Source: Flavobacteriales bacterium (GTDB taxonomy: Bacteria; Bacteroidota; Bacteroidia; Flavobacteriales_D; Crocinitomicaceae). From it: a stretch of DNA of 32,973 bases. A program made the position numbers and the translations under genes. Under the pieces are notes generated by a model that was given only the letters and a program-made list of their open reading frames with translations, was not told the origin of the DNA and searched no databases. The stretch covers positions 1 through 32,973 of the forward strand of contig CANHBA010000003.1 in the NCBI GenBank assembly GCA_947458985.1, written 5' to 3'. Shown one piece after another: positions 23,834 through 31,627 of this stretch. How positions within the stretch are numbered: position 1 is the first letter of the stretch; each line of letters opens with the position of its first letter.

Positions 23834-25002
23834 TGCGCTATTTATTCATCCTCTTTTTAGTAGCAAGCCAATTTGCACAGGCCCAGCAAACCATTTTGCT
23901 CGACACTTATGGTCATTACAACAGTACGGGTGTGCGCAGGCAGGTTGCCGATGCTTTTTTTTATGGAGGCTTAATAGACACGAGTCAAATCAATCAATCC
24001 CTCACCAAACTCAGCGCGCGCAATGCCTTTGGTTTGCAAATGGGGTTCAATGCACAGTGGCAAACGCCTTGGACGCTTTCAAAAGACGCCAAAAAATGGG
24101 GTTCTAGCTACCGCTGGGTTATTGGAACAGGCATACACCAGTATGGCGGCGTTCAATTCTCCAAAGATCTTTTTGGTTTGGTTTTTCAAGGAGGTTTACC
24201 TTACGTGGCCGATACCCTCGACATGAGCAACCTCAGGGTAGAGGCAACCACCTTTTCCAAATTAGGAATTGGCTTGGTGAACACCACTACACAATCTTCG
24301 TTCCTTGTTCATTTTGTGGCCGTTCAAAATCATATCGCAGCCGCACTCCAGAAAGGCACATGGTTACAAGACCCCATGAGTGCACAAATAGACCTCGCAC
24401 TTCAGGGGCAGGCCCAAATCAGTGGCGCTTCTGCAGCCGCCTATGGGGTGGCTTTCGACCTCGACTACCGTTTTGGCTCGACAGAAAACGATGAAGCACC
24501 ACAACAATTTCAATTTCAGGTTCAAAACTTCGGTATAGCGCGCAGTACCAGCACAACCCAATACGCACTCGCTGGCTCACTTCAATACGCCGGTTTTTCT
24601 TTAGCACAGTGGCAGCAAGCTAGTGTTAATGCACTTACAGATGCCTTTTTGGATTCTTTGGGTTATGAAAAAAGCACGGTAAGCAGTTGGATTTTACTTC
24701 CTGCACAGTTTCAATTGGCGAAGGTCATTAACTGGGATAGCCCACAGCGTCTAGAAGCTTACTACGGCGCTCAGTTTATGCTGCGCCAAACCTACACACC
24801 TCTTATTTATGCCGGTGCACACTACAAGGTCAAAAAAGCTTGGCAAACAGGCCTTGGCATGGCCTACGGTGGCTTTGGTGGTTTGCGCGTACAGGCTTAT
24901 TCTGCTTTTCATTTCAAGCGCTCACAGCTTTTGTTGCGCTCTGATAACATTGCGCTGCAAAATGGCGCTTCACTTTATCTTCAGTTCCGATGCGATTTTT
25001 AA
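23833..25002 (+). CDS. Predicted outer-membrane beta-barrel protein (DUF5723-like)
   Basis: A 389-residue protein with signal peptide MRYLFILFLVASQFAQAQ. The mature chain is a series of alternating hydrophobic/polar stretches with many aromatic residues (WVIGTGIHQYGGVQF, LGIGLVNTT) and ends in Phe (LQFRCDF), as outer-membrane barrels do. The N-terminal LDTYGHYNSTG and overall length recall the DUF5723 group of Bacteroidota barrels; this assignment is tentative. It overlaps both neighbours (TAATG upstream, 13 bases downstream), so it should be made together with the lipoprotein and the T9SS cargo. Confidence 0.75.
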   Translation: MRYLFILFLVASQFAQAQQTILLDTYGHYNSTGVRRQVADAFFYGGLIDTSQINQSLTKLSARNAFGLQMGFNAQWQTPWTLSKDAKKWGSSYRWVIGTGIHQYGGVQFSKDLFGLVFQGGLPYVADTLDMSNLRVEATTFSKLGIGLVNTTTQSSFLVHFVAVQNHIAAALQKGTWLQDPMSAQIDLALQGQAQISGASAAAYGVAFDLDYRFGSTENDEAPQQFQFQVQNFGIARSTSTTQYALAGSLQYAGFSLAQWQQASVNALTDAFLDSLGYEKSTVSSWILLPAQFQLAKVINWDSPQRLEAYYGAQFMLRQTYTPLIYAGAHYKVKKAWQTGLGMAYGGFGGLRVQAYSAFHFKRSQLLLRSDNIALQNGASLYLQFRCDF

Positions 25003-26456
25003 GTATCCTCAGCTTCTTGTTAGTTGTACAATTAGTCAGTGCGCAAGCGCGCTTTTACAAACTGTATTCAGGCACTGGTTTTGATAAAGGCGAAGATGTA
25101 TTAGCCTTGCCAGATTCTACCTTTCTTGTTGCCGGAAGCAGTGGCAGCTGGGAAGAAAACGCACAAGGCTTTCTGATGAAAATCGATTCAGTTGGTGCTT
25201 ATCTTTGGAGTCAGTCCTATGGCGCGCAAGAAACCGAAGAAATCAAGCGCGTTTTTCACCGGCCAGGGATGGGTTACTATCTTGCGGGCATGTCAAATTC
25301 CTGGAGTAATGGCAACTACGACCCCATGCTCATCTTCACCGATCTTTCGGGCAACCAACAATGGATCAAAACTTATCAAAACCCAGCTTGGGAGCGCATC
25401 CACGATGGCGTTCAGACCAAAGACACCGGCTTTGTACTCGTTGGTGAAAGACAAGCCACTTTAGGTGCCGAGGCCGATGTATTTCTCATGCGCCTGGACA
25501 AAAACGGCGACACACTCTGGACAAAAACCCTAGGAACAGCGGGTGCAGACCGCGCCAATAGCGTCATTCGTATTTCGGATAGTTTATATGTTGTGGGTGG
25601 TGAGTGGTATGTTGCTGATTCCATTGCCACAAAAGGTTTTGTCATGAAAATCAACGATCAAGGTGTGGTGCAATGGTTCGATACTTTGGGGCATCTGAGT
25701 GGCGATTTTGCTGTCTCAGATCTTACGCCAACTTTGTATGGCCTACAATTCGCAGGTTACAGGTTAAATGGCCCGACAGATTACGACAAATTTAGTGGTT
25801 CAATAGGACTTGATGGCGTGATTCTAACACAAGTTGTGGACGGACTGACTTCCGACGATATTATTCAGCAATTTGCCTACTTGCCACAGCAAGACCTCAC
25901 CATTCTCGGGATCCAAGTCATGAATAACAATACTTATCAAGAGCCCTACGACCTATATTTTGGGTACGCAGATGCGTTCTATGGTTACTGGATAACAGGT
26001 TGGCCATCAAGCACCATTCTCAACCAAGGTTACGACTACATCGGAAACATTCGCCCAACTCTAGATGGTGGTTTTATTGCGACAGGCATGAATTCCGTCA
26101 TCGTTGATGGTCAAAATCAGCTCAATGGTGGCAGCAACGTATTTGTTTTGAAAGTGAATGGCAATGGTTCGGCTTATGTGCAAACCGACACCGTTTTTAC
26201 GACCCAACAGTTGGTGGGCTTAAGTCCGATATTTGAAGGGAGTGAGGTGCTGATGTTTCCAAATCCAGTTGAATCTGTGTTGCATTTGAATTGGGAAGGA
26301 TCTGAACCGAAACAAATTGAGATCCATGGAATAATGGGCAATTTACTGTATCGAGAAAACATGACACCATCCCAAACAATTGAACTCAGCAATTGGCCGC
26401 GGGGTGTTTATTACGTCCGCATTAACGGGAACGCTTATCCGGTAGTCAAGCTCTAA
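24990..26456 (+). CDS. T9SS cargo protein with beta-propeller-like repeats
   Basis: A 488-residue protein with signal peptide MRFLSILSFLLVVQLVSAQ. Residues 30-400 contain repeated units of about 45-50 residues of the type GDTLWTKTLGTAGADRANS, with I/V-S-D-S-L-Y-VVGG following. These resemble the propeller-like repeats of Bacteroidota surface proteins of unknown function. The last 70 residues form a type A sorting domain (VLMFPNPVESVLHLNW, IMGNLLYREN, WPRGVYYVRING), so the protein should cross the outer membrane through T9SS. No catalytic motif is visible. It is the last gene of the thiolase operon and its TAA stop overlaps the stop of the convergent proline dehydrogenase gene. Confidence 0.85.
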   Translation: MRFLSILSFLLVVQLVSAQARFYKLYSGTGFDKGEDVLALPDSTFLVAGSSGSWEENAQGFLMKIDSVGAYLWSQSYGAQETEEIKRVFHRPGMGYYLAGMSNSWSNGNYDPMLIFTDLSGNQQWIKTYQNPAWERIHDGVQTKDTGFVLVGERQATLGAEADVFLMRLDKNGDTLWTKTLGTAGADRANSVIRISDSLYVVGGEWYVADSIATKGFVMKINDQGVVQWFDTLGHLSGDFAVSDLTPTLYGLQFAGYRLNGPTDYDKFSGSIGLDGVILTQVVDGLTSDDIIQQFAYLPQQDLTILGIQVMNNNTYQEPYDLYFGYADAFYGYWITGWPSSTILNQGYDYIGNIRPTLDGGFIATGMNSVIVDGQNQLNGGSNVFVLKVNGNGSAYVQTDTVFTTQQLVGLSPIFEGSEVLMFPNPVESVLHLNWEGSEPKQIEIHGIMGNLLYRENMTPSQTIELSNWPRGVYYVRINGNAYPVVKL

Positions 26457-27646
26457 GCTTTTCTTCTTGCTTTTTCTTTGATAATAAGTCCGAGCTCACG
26501 GCTGGTTTGGCCTGCCACAGATGTGTTTTCGTCTGCGCGTCTGAGTAAATAGGGTAAAACTTCATTGACGGGTCCAAAAGGCACGTATTTAGCCACTTGG
26601 TAACCTGCATCTGATAAATTATAGGAAATGTGGTCAGACATCCCTAAAAGCTGCGCAAAGTAAAACTTCGGGTCTCGAGGATCCACTTGTTCTTGATGCA
26701 GTAAGCTAGCGAGGTACATAGAGCTGTTTTCGTTGTGAGTACCCGCACAAATCGAGAAAACATCCTTGTTTGCTACAAGGAAATCGAGCGCAGCATCGTA
26801 ATCTTTGTCCGTACTTGCTTTGTTGGGCTGAATAGGCGAGGGGTAGCCGAGTTCTTGCGCTCTTGCACGTTCTTTCTCCATGTAGGCACCGCGTACCAAC
26901 TTTACTCCATACTGAACCCCTGCTTCTTTTGCGCGCTCCAATTCGCTGTGTAAATAAGCCAAGCGATCATGGCGATACATCTGAACTGTGTTGTAGACAA
27001 TACAAGCATTTTTATTGTACTTGCACATCATGTCGAAGGTCCATTGGTCTATGGCTGTTTGGATCCAGGTTTCTTCGGCGTCGATAAACAAGCGCGTTTG
27101 GTGTTTGGCCGCTGCAGCACAAATGCGGTCAATGCGGTCAATAATAGCTTGTATTTGTTCGTTTTCTTGGGTGGTGAAGGGTCTGAACACAACCCCTTTT
27201 CTGGTGGCCCTGATTTGTTCAGAGACCAATTCGAGCAAGTGATGTTGTCCGATGCCAGTGATTTTAAAAACAGCAAAAGGAATGCGTTTATCGGTAGCTG
27301 ATTTTTCTATTGTTTGAATGATGATTTGCGTCGTTTGCTCGAAGTCATCTTCTTTTGTTTTACCTTCTACAGAATAGTCTAGGATGGTGCCAATGCCAAA
27401 AGCGTGTAAACTTTCAATTGCTGGGTCGCACTCATTGATGGTTTCGCCGCCACAAAATTGCTTGAATATGGTGCTTTTGATGAGGCCTTTGATCGGCAGA
27501 CGCAAGCGAAGGGCGAGCGGAGTAAGGACCTTGCCAATTTTAACGATGCTTGGCGCACCAATGATCTTGAATAACAAGTAAGCGCGTTGGAGGTCTTGCT
27601 TGTTTTTGGAGCGAAAGGCAATTTCGGTGTTGTCGAAAGAAATCAT
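26453..27646 (-). CDS. Proline dehydrogenase
   Basis: A 397-residue monofunctional proline dehydrogenase of the Bacteroidota type. GVKLVRGAYMEKERARAQ at about 247-264 is the key flavin/substrate region of the PRODH barrel, RLFIDAEETWIQTAID and CAGTHNENS precede and follow it, and QLLGMSDHISYNLSDAG and KYVPFGPVNEVLPYLLRR are the C-terminal substrate-binding segments. It oxidises L-proline to 1-pyrroline-5-carboxylate with FAD and feeds electrons to the membrane quinone pool. The P5C dehydrogenase partner is not in this window. A TAATTTTG box ends four bases before the ATG, so the mRNA may be leaderless. Confidence 0.95.
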   Translation of the reverse strand: MISFDNTEIAFRSKNKQDLQRAYLLFKIIGAPSIVKIGKVLTPLALRLRLPIKGLIKSTIFKQFCGGETINECDPAIESLHAFGIGTILDYSVEGKTKEDDFEQTTQIIIQTIEKSATDKRIPFAVFKITGIGQHHLLELVSEQIRATRKGVVFRPFTTQENEQIQAIIDRIDRICAAAAKHQTRLFIDAEETWIQTAIDQWTFDMMCKYNKNACIVYNTVQMYRHDRLAYLHSELERAKEAGVQYGVKLVRGAYMEKERARAQELGYPSPIQPNKASTDKDYDAALDFLVANKDVFSICAGTHNENSSMYLASLLHQEQVDPRDPKFYFAQLLGMSDHISYNLSDAGYQVAKYVPFGPVNEVLPYLLRRADENTSVAGQTSRELGLIIKEKARRKA

Positions 27647-27650
27647 GCAC

Positions 27651-27677
27651 CAAAATTAAGCTCTTTTCGTAAATTTG
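27651..27677. promoter_or_regulatory. Divergent -7 boxes of proline dehydrogenase and aroB, both four bases from the ATG
   Basis: Minus strand: TAATTTTG at 27651-27658, then four bases, then the ATG at 27646. Plus strand: TAAATTTG at 27670-27677, then four bases, then the ATG at 27682. Both fit TAnnTTTG. No -33 box with standard spacing is visible; the nearest for the minus strand is a TTTG 26 bases away. Confidence 0.45.
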
Positions 27678-27681
27678 AACC

Positions 27682-28743
27682 ATGCAAACGGCTTCTTTTT
27701 CAGAACAGCTGAGTCCAATTGAATGGGGCCCACTGCTCAACTCCTCTTTTTCTTCAGTTCTTGCACCGTTTGCGTCTAGAAAAATTGCCATTCTCGTCGA
27801 TGAAAACACCCACGACCACTGCCTTGAATTTTTAATCACAGGCTTTGAAGCTTTAGCTGAAGCTGAGGTCATTATGCTGCCTGCAGGCGAAGAAAACAAA
27901 GTACTCGAAGTTTGTTTTCAGGTCTGGGAAACCCTCACAGAAGCTGGTTTTAGTCGCCACGACCTCCTGATCAATTTAGGAGGCGGTATGGTCACTGACC
28001 TCGGCGGCTTTGTCGCGTCTGTTTACAAGCGCGGCCTAGCTTTCATCAATGTACCTACAAGTTTACTTGGTATGGTCGATGCGGCGGTTGGCGGCAAAAC
28101 AGGTATCGATTTTGCCGGATACAAAAATCAAGTAGGAACATTCGCAGTAGCGCAGGTTACCTACATCGACACCGGTTTCTTGCACACCTTACCAAGCCAA
28201 GAATGGACCAACGGTTTTGCCGAGCTACTCAAGCACGCACTCATTTCGGATCTTGAGTTATGGCAAGACCTTTCTAAAATTCAAGATTTACAAAACGAAC
28301 TCCATTCAGCATTCATTCAACAAGGTGTTCAAATCAAAGCTGAAATCGTTGCGCAAGACCCTACTGAAAATGGCTTGCGCAAAATCCTGAATTTTGGACA
28401 CACCATTGGCCATGCGCTAGAATCCTATTATCTGAATTCCGCAACACCGCTCGCGCATGGGCACGCTGTGGCAATTGGTATCTTGCTAGAAAGTAAATTA
28501 TCTGTTGAGCATTCTTCTTTAACTCAAGCAGAATTTCTATCCATTGAAACCCGGATCAAAAGTACGTATGCGCTGCAAATCCCAGATGACACTGAGGGGC
28601 TTTGGGCGCTCATGCAACAAGATAAAAAGAATGACAACGGCGAGGTGCGCATTTGTTTGTTGCCTCAAATAGGTTCTTGTCTTTTTGACCAAAAGTTAAC
28701 TTTTGAAGATTTCGAGAAAGTGATTTTAGGTTACTGTTCTTAA
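27682..28743 (+). CDS. aroB: 3-dehydroquinate synthase
   Basis: A 353-residue shikimate-pathway enzyme of normal length. VDENTH near residue 37, PAGEENK, GGGMVTDLGGFVASVYKRG, and VPTSLLGMVDAAVGGKTGID (about 128-147) form the NAD and substrate site. Metal ligands are expected in FAELLKHALI (Glu), GHTIGHALE (His) and LAHGHAVAIG (His). It converts 3-deoxy-arabino-heptulosonate 7-phosphate to 3-dehydroquinate. It stands alone, divergent from proline dehydrogenase and convergent with the S46 peptidase gene; the 79 bases to the latter contain a bidirectional terminator. Confidence 0.96.
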   Translation: MQTASFSEQLSPIEWGPLLNSSFSSVLAPFASRKIAILVDENTHDHCLEFLITGFEALAEAEVIMLPAGEENKVLEVCFQVWETLTEAGFSRHDLLINLGGGMVTDLGGFVASVYKRGLAFINVPTSLLGMVDAAVGGKTGIDFAGYKNQVGTFAVAQVTYIDTGFLHTLPSQEWTNGFAELLKHALISDLELWQDLSKIQDLQNELHSAFIQQGVQIKAEIVAQDPTENGLRKILNFGHTIGHALESYYLNSATPLAHGHAVAIGILLESKLSVEHSSLTQAEFLSIETRIKSTYALQIPDDTEGLWALMQQDKKNDNGEVRICLLPQIGSCLFDQKLTFEDFEKVILGYCS

Positions 28744-28757
28744 AAATTTTAGGGCAT

Positions 28758-28784
28758 AAAAAAAAGGCCCCCGAAGAGGCCCTT
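28758..28784 (-). terminator. Strong intrinsic terminator with UUCG loop for the peptidase gene
   Basis: Minus strand: stem GGCCTC, loop TTCG, stem GGGGCC (one G-U pair), then eight T. A C(UUCG)G tetraloop on a GC stem with a long U tract is a classic rho-independent terminator. The plus strand forms the same hairpin followed by CTTTCCTT, so it may also serve aroB, less efficiently. Confidence 0.88.
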
Positions 28785-28822
28785 TCCTTACAAGCTAGTT
28801 GGAAGCACCAACTTGCAATGCT

Positions 28823-30964
28823 TTATTCAACGATGGTCATTTCGTCAACGATGTGTTTAGCGCCGGCATATTTGTCGATGATAAACAATACGTAACGGAT
28901 GTCTACGTTGATGGTTTTTTGCAATTTGTTGTCGAAGATGACGTCGCCTGCCATGGCTTCGATGTTGCCATCAAATGCCAAGCCAATGAGTTCTCCTTTG
29001 CCGTTCAAAACTGGCGAACCTGAATTACCACCGGTAATGTCGTTGTTGGTAAGGAAGTTGACTGGCATGTAGCCCGCTTTGTCAGCGTAACGGCCAAAGT
29101 CTTTTTTCTCGTTGAGTTCGATCAGGCGCTTAGGCAAATCGAATTCTTCGTCGTTTGGCTTGTATTTGTTGATAGTGCCTTGAAGCGTAGTGTAGTTGTT
29201 GATTTTAGCGTCGTTGCGTTTGTCGGCAGGAAGCGCGCTTACTTTTCCGTAAGTTAAACGCAAAGTGCTGTTTGCATCTGGGTACAAAATTGTACTCATG
29301 CCAGACTCTCTCAAACCTGCAACAAGTAGGCGGTAAGCACGGTTGTAGTCGTCGGTGAGTTTGGTGAGTTCGTCTGAGCGCTTCATGAGTTGCGCTAAGA
29401 TATCACTAGACAATTTGTAAAGTGGGTCATTTGTGAGTTGTCCTTCGCTCGGGGCCTCTAAGAACGCCAACATGCCGTTTTTAGAAACGAGGATAGACAT
29501 AGCGCACATGGCGCGTACTTCATTGGCCGTAGAGCCGTCGGCGTACATAGCAGCAACGCCGTTTGCAAGTTCGTAGTTGGCTTTTGCAGCGTAAAGGTTG
29601 AGTCCGTTGATGAGGATGTCCATTTCAGCTGGGCCATAAGTAGTTTCGAAAAACTCATTGATGGCTGCAATGAGGTCTGCTTTCATGGCAGCTCTTTTGG
29701 TCGCATCGGCTTTGGCGTAGGCCATGAGTTGCGCACCCATGCCACGAGAAATGGCAGCGTATTCAGAGTTTCTAAATAAAATAGATAAATAGTTGTCGTG
29801 ACGAGATTTATCGTTGGTTGCGTTGTAGTAGTTGTTGAGTGTCGTGACAACCGATCCGTATTTTGCTTTGTTTTCAGGTTTGTTGGCCCAAGCATCGAAT
29901 TTGGCTTCGTTTTTGGCTTTTGCAGCAGCAGTTTGGAATTGTGTCAAGGCGTCGATCATGCCTTGGCGGTTTTTCCAGTAGTTGGCGGTGCGTGCATATT
30001 TAGAAGCGTAGTTCAAGCGAACGTTGTCGTCTTTGTCCATGTACATTTTCATGGCGTCCATGGCTGTTTTGGAGGCTTCAACCCAAGCAGGGTAGGCGTA
30101 TTTCACGTTTTGATCGATGCCACCTGCTGGCAACCAGCGGTTGGTGCGGCCTGGGTAGCCCATGATCATGGCGAAGTCGCCTTCTTTGACACCATTTAAG
30201 TTGATTGGCAAGTGGTGTTTTGGGTGTAAAGGCACGTTGGAAGTGCTGTAGTCAGCTGGATTGCCGTTGGCATCTGCGTACACGCGGAACATACTGAAGT
30301 CACCGGTGTGGCGTGGCCATTCCCAGTTGTCGGTGTCGCCGCCGAATTTACCGATGCTATTTGGAGGCGTACCTACCAAACGCACGTCTTTGAAATCTTG
30401 GTAAACGAAGAAGTAAAATTCATTGCCTTGAAAGAAAGAGCGCACAGAAACGACATATTTGCCGCCTTCACTGTTTTCTTTTTCGATTAGAGCGATTTCT
30501 TCTTTGATGATTTTGTCGCGCTCTGTTTCAGACATGTTGTCAGAGACTTTAGCCATGATGCGCTTGGTGCAGTCGTCCATGCGGACAAAGAAGCGAACAT
30601 ATAAAGACTTTGGCTTGAGCTCTTGGCTGCGGTCTGCGGCCCAAAAACCGTTGGTGAGGTAGTCGTGCTCAGGGGTAGAGAGTTCGGCAATTGCGTCGTA
30701 GCCACAGTGGTGGTTGGTCAAAAGCAAACCGTCTTTAGAGATGAGCTCTGCCGTACAGCCACCGTTGAATTGTACAACTGCATCTTTCAAAGAAGAATTG
30801 TTGATGCTATAAATTTCTTCGGCCGTCAGTTGAAGACCCATTTTTTGCATGTCGCGGTGGTTTAAGCGATCGATAAACATCAAAAACCACATGCCTTCAT
30901 CGGCACGGACAAAAATCCCTACAAATAAGAACAGGGCAAGTGTAATACGTTTGAATTGTTTCAT
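28823..30964 (-). CDS. dpp7: S46-family dipeptidyl peptidase, DPP7-like
   Basis: A 713-residue secreted serine exopeptidase from ATG 30964, where MKQFKRITLALFLFVGIFVRA is the signal peptide; the frame is open to 31006 but upstream of the promoter. The chymotrypsin-fold triad is His86 (LLTNHHC), Asp in FGGDTDNWEWPRHTGDF, and Ser648 (GGNSGSP), with the alpha-helical cap inserted between. AFDGNIEAM after the serine has Gly where acidic-specific DPP11 enzymes have Arg, so a DPP7-type preference for hydrophobic P1 residues is expected. It releases dipeptides from peptide N-termini in the periplasm. It has its own promoter and a strong terminator and ends with no T9SS signal. Confidence 0.95.
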   Translation of the reverse strand: MKQFKRITLALFLFVGIFVRADEGMWFLMFIDRLNHRDMQKMGLQLTAEEIYSINNSSLKDAVVQFNGGCTAELISKDGLLLTNHHCGYDAIAELSTPEHDYLTNGFWAADRSQELKPKSLYVRFFVRMDDCTKRIMAKVSDNMSETERDKIIKEEIALIEKENSEGGKYVVSVRSFFQGNEFYFFVYQDFKDVRLVGTPPNSIGKFGGDTDNWEWPRHTGDFSMFRVYADANGNPADYSTSNVPLHPKHHLPINLNGVKEGDFAMIMGYPGRTNRWLPAGGIDQNVKYAYPAWVEASKTAMDAMKMYMDKDDNVRLNYASKYARTANYWKNRQGMIDALTQFQTAAAKAKNEAKFDAWANKPENKAKYGSVVTTLNNYYNATNDKSRHDNYLSILFRNSEYAAISRGMGAQLMAYAKADATKRAAMKADLIAAINEFFETTYGPAEMDILINGLNLYAAKANYELANGVAAMYADGSTANEVRAMCAMSILVSKNGMLAFLEAPSEGQLTNDPLYKLSSDILAQLMKRSDELTKLTDDYNRAYRLLVAGLRESGMSTILYPDANSTLRLTYGKVSALPADKRNDAKINNYTTLQGTINKYKPNDEEFDLPKRLIELNEKKDFGRYADKAGYMPVNFLTNNDITGGNSGSPVLNGKGELIGLAFDGNIEAMAGDVIFDNKLQKTINVDIRYVLFIIDKYAGAKHIVDEMTIVE

Positions 30965-30982
30965 GATTTGAATATTGGTTGG

Positions 30983-31013
30983 CGAAGATACAATGAATGC
31001 CGTCAATTTGCAA
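30983..31013 (-). promoter_or_regulatory. Promoter of the S46 peptidase gene
   Basis: On the minus strand, TTG (31011-31013), a 20-base spacer and TATCTTCG (30983-30990) fit the Bacteroidota promoter with one mismatch in the -7 box. The ATG lies 18 bases beyond the box. Confidence 0.55.
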
Positions 31014-31024
31014 CGTTAATTCGT

Positions 31025-31052
31025 GCTACTTCACAGAGAGTAGCTTTTTTTT
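31025..31052 (+). terminator. Terminator-like hairpin on the strand opposite the Crp-type gene
   Basis: On the plus strand GCTACT, an eight-base loop and AGTAGC are followed by eight T. The hairpin covers the stop codon of the minus-strand regulator gene, and its T tract is the complement of three Lys codons. On the plus strand it could stop antisense transcription entering from the peptidase region; on the minus strand it has no T tract. Confidence 0.45.
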
Positions 31053-31622
31053 CATGCGGCTCAGGCTTTCAGGCAAGATACCGAGGTAAGATGCGATTTG
31101 ATGTTGGGCCACAATTTGCTCAATTCCGGGGTGGCGTTGCAGTAATTCTTGGTAGCGTTCTTCGGCATGCGCAGAGACCGTCATCAGGAAGCGTTTTTGC
31201 AAGACAGCTAAAGTGCGTTGGGCCATAATTCTAAACAAACGCTCCAAAGCTGGGATTTGCTCAAAAAGATATTCGAGGTCTTCTTTGCCAATTTCTAAAA
31301 TGTAACTCTCTTCTAAAGCCTGCACATTGAGCGTGGCGGCGTCGTCAAAATGAAAGGCAGATAAATCGCCCACCCACCAATCGGCAAAGGCAAAGTAAAG
31401 TACGTGTTCGCTTCCTTTGGTGTCGGTGTAGAACACGCGCAAAGTGCCGTCTACTACAAAGCCTTGTAGGAAATTCTTCGTGCCTTCTTTGAGAAAGAAA
31501 TCCTTCTTGGTAACCTTTCTGAGGTGGTAATATTGCTTCATGAGCTCAAAGTCCGCAGTGGAGAGCGGCACCCGTTGGCTCGTGTATTCGAATAGTTTTT
31601 GATATGCTGCTTGCGCGTCCAT
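31026..31622 (-). CDS. Crp/Fnr-family transcriptional regulator
   Basis: A 198-residue regulator with a cyclic-nucleotide-type beta-barrel at about residues 20-115 (KEGTKNFLQGFVVDGTLRV, ALEESYILEIGKEDL), a dimer helix, and a C-terminal helix-turn-helix at about 165-195 (IVAQHQIASYLGILPESLSR). No Fnr-type cysteine cluster is present. The effector is unknown, as for most of the many Bacteroidota members of this family. The gene starts five bases after the rRNA methylase stop, so they form an operon. Confidence 0.9.
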   Translation of the reverse strand: MDAQAAYQKLFEYTSQRVPLSTADFELMKQYYHLRKVTKKDFFLKEGTKNFLQGFVVDGTLRVFYTDTKGSEHVLYFAFADWWVGDLSAFHFDDAATLNVQALEESYILEIGKEDLEYLFEQIPALERLFRIMAQRTLAVLQKRFLMTVSAHAEERYQELLQRHPGIEQIVAQHQIASYLGILPESLSRMKKKLLSVK

Positions 31623-31627
31623 TTGTT

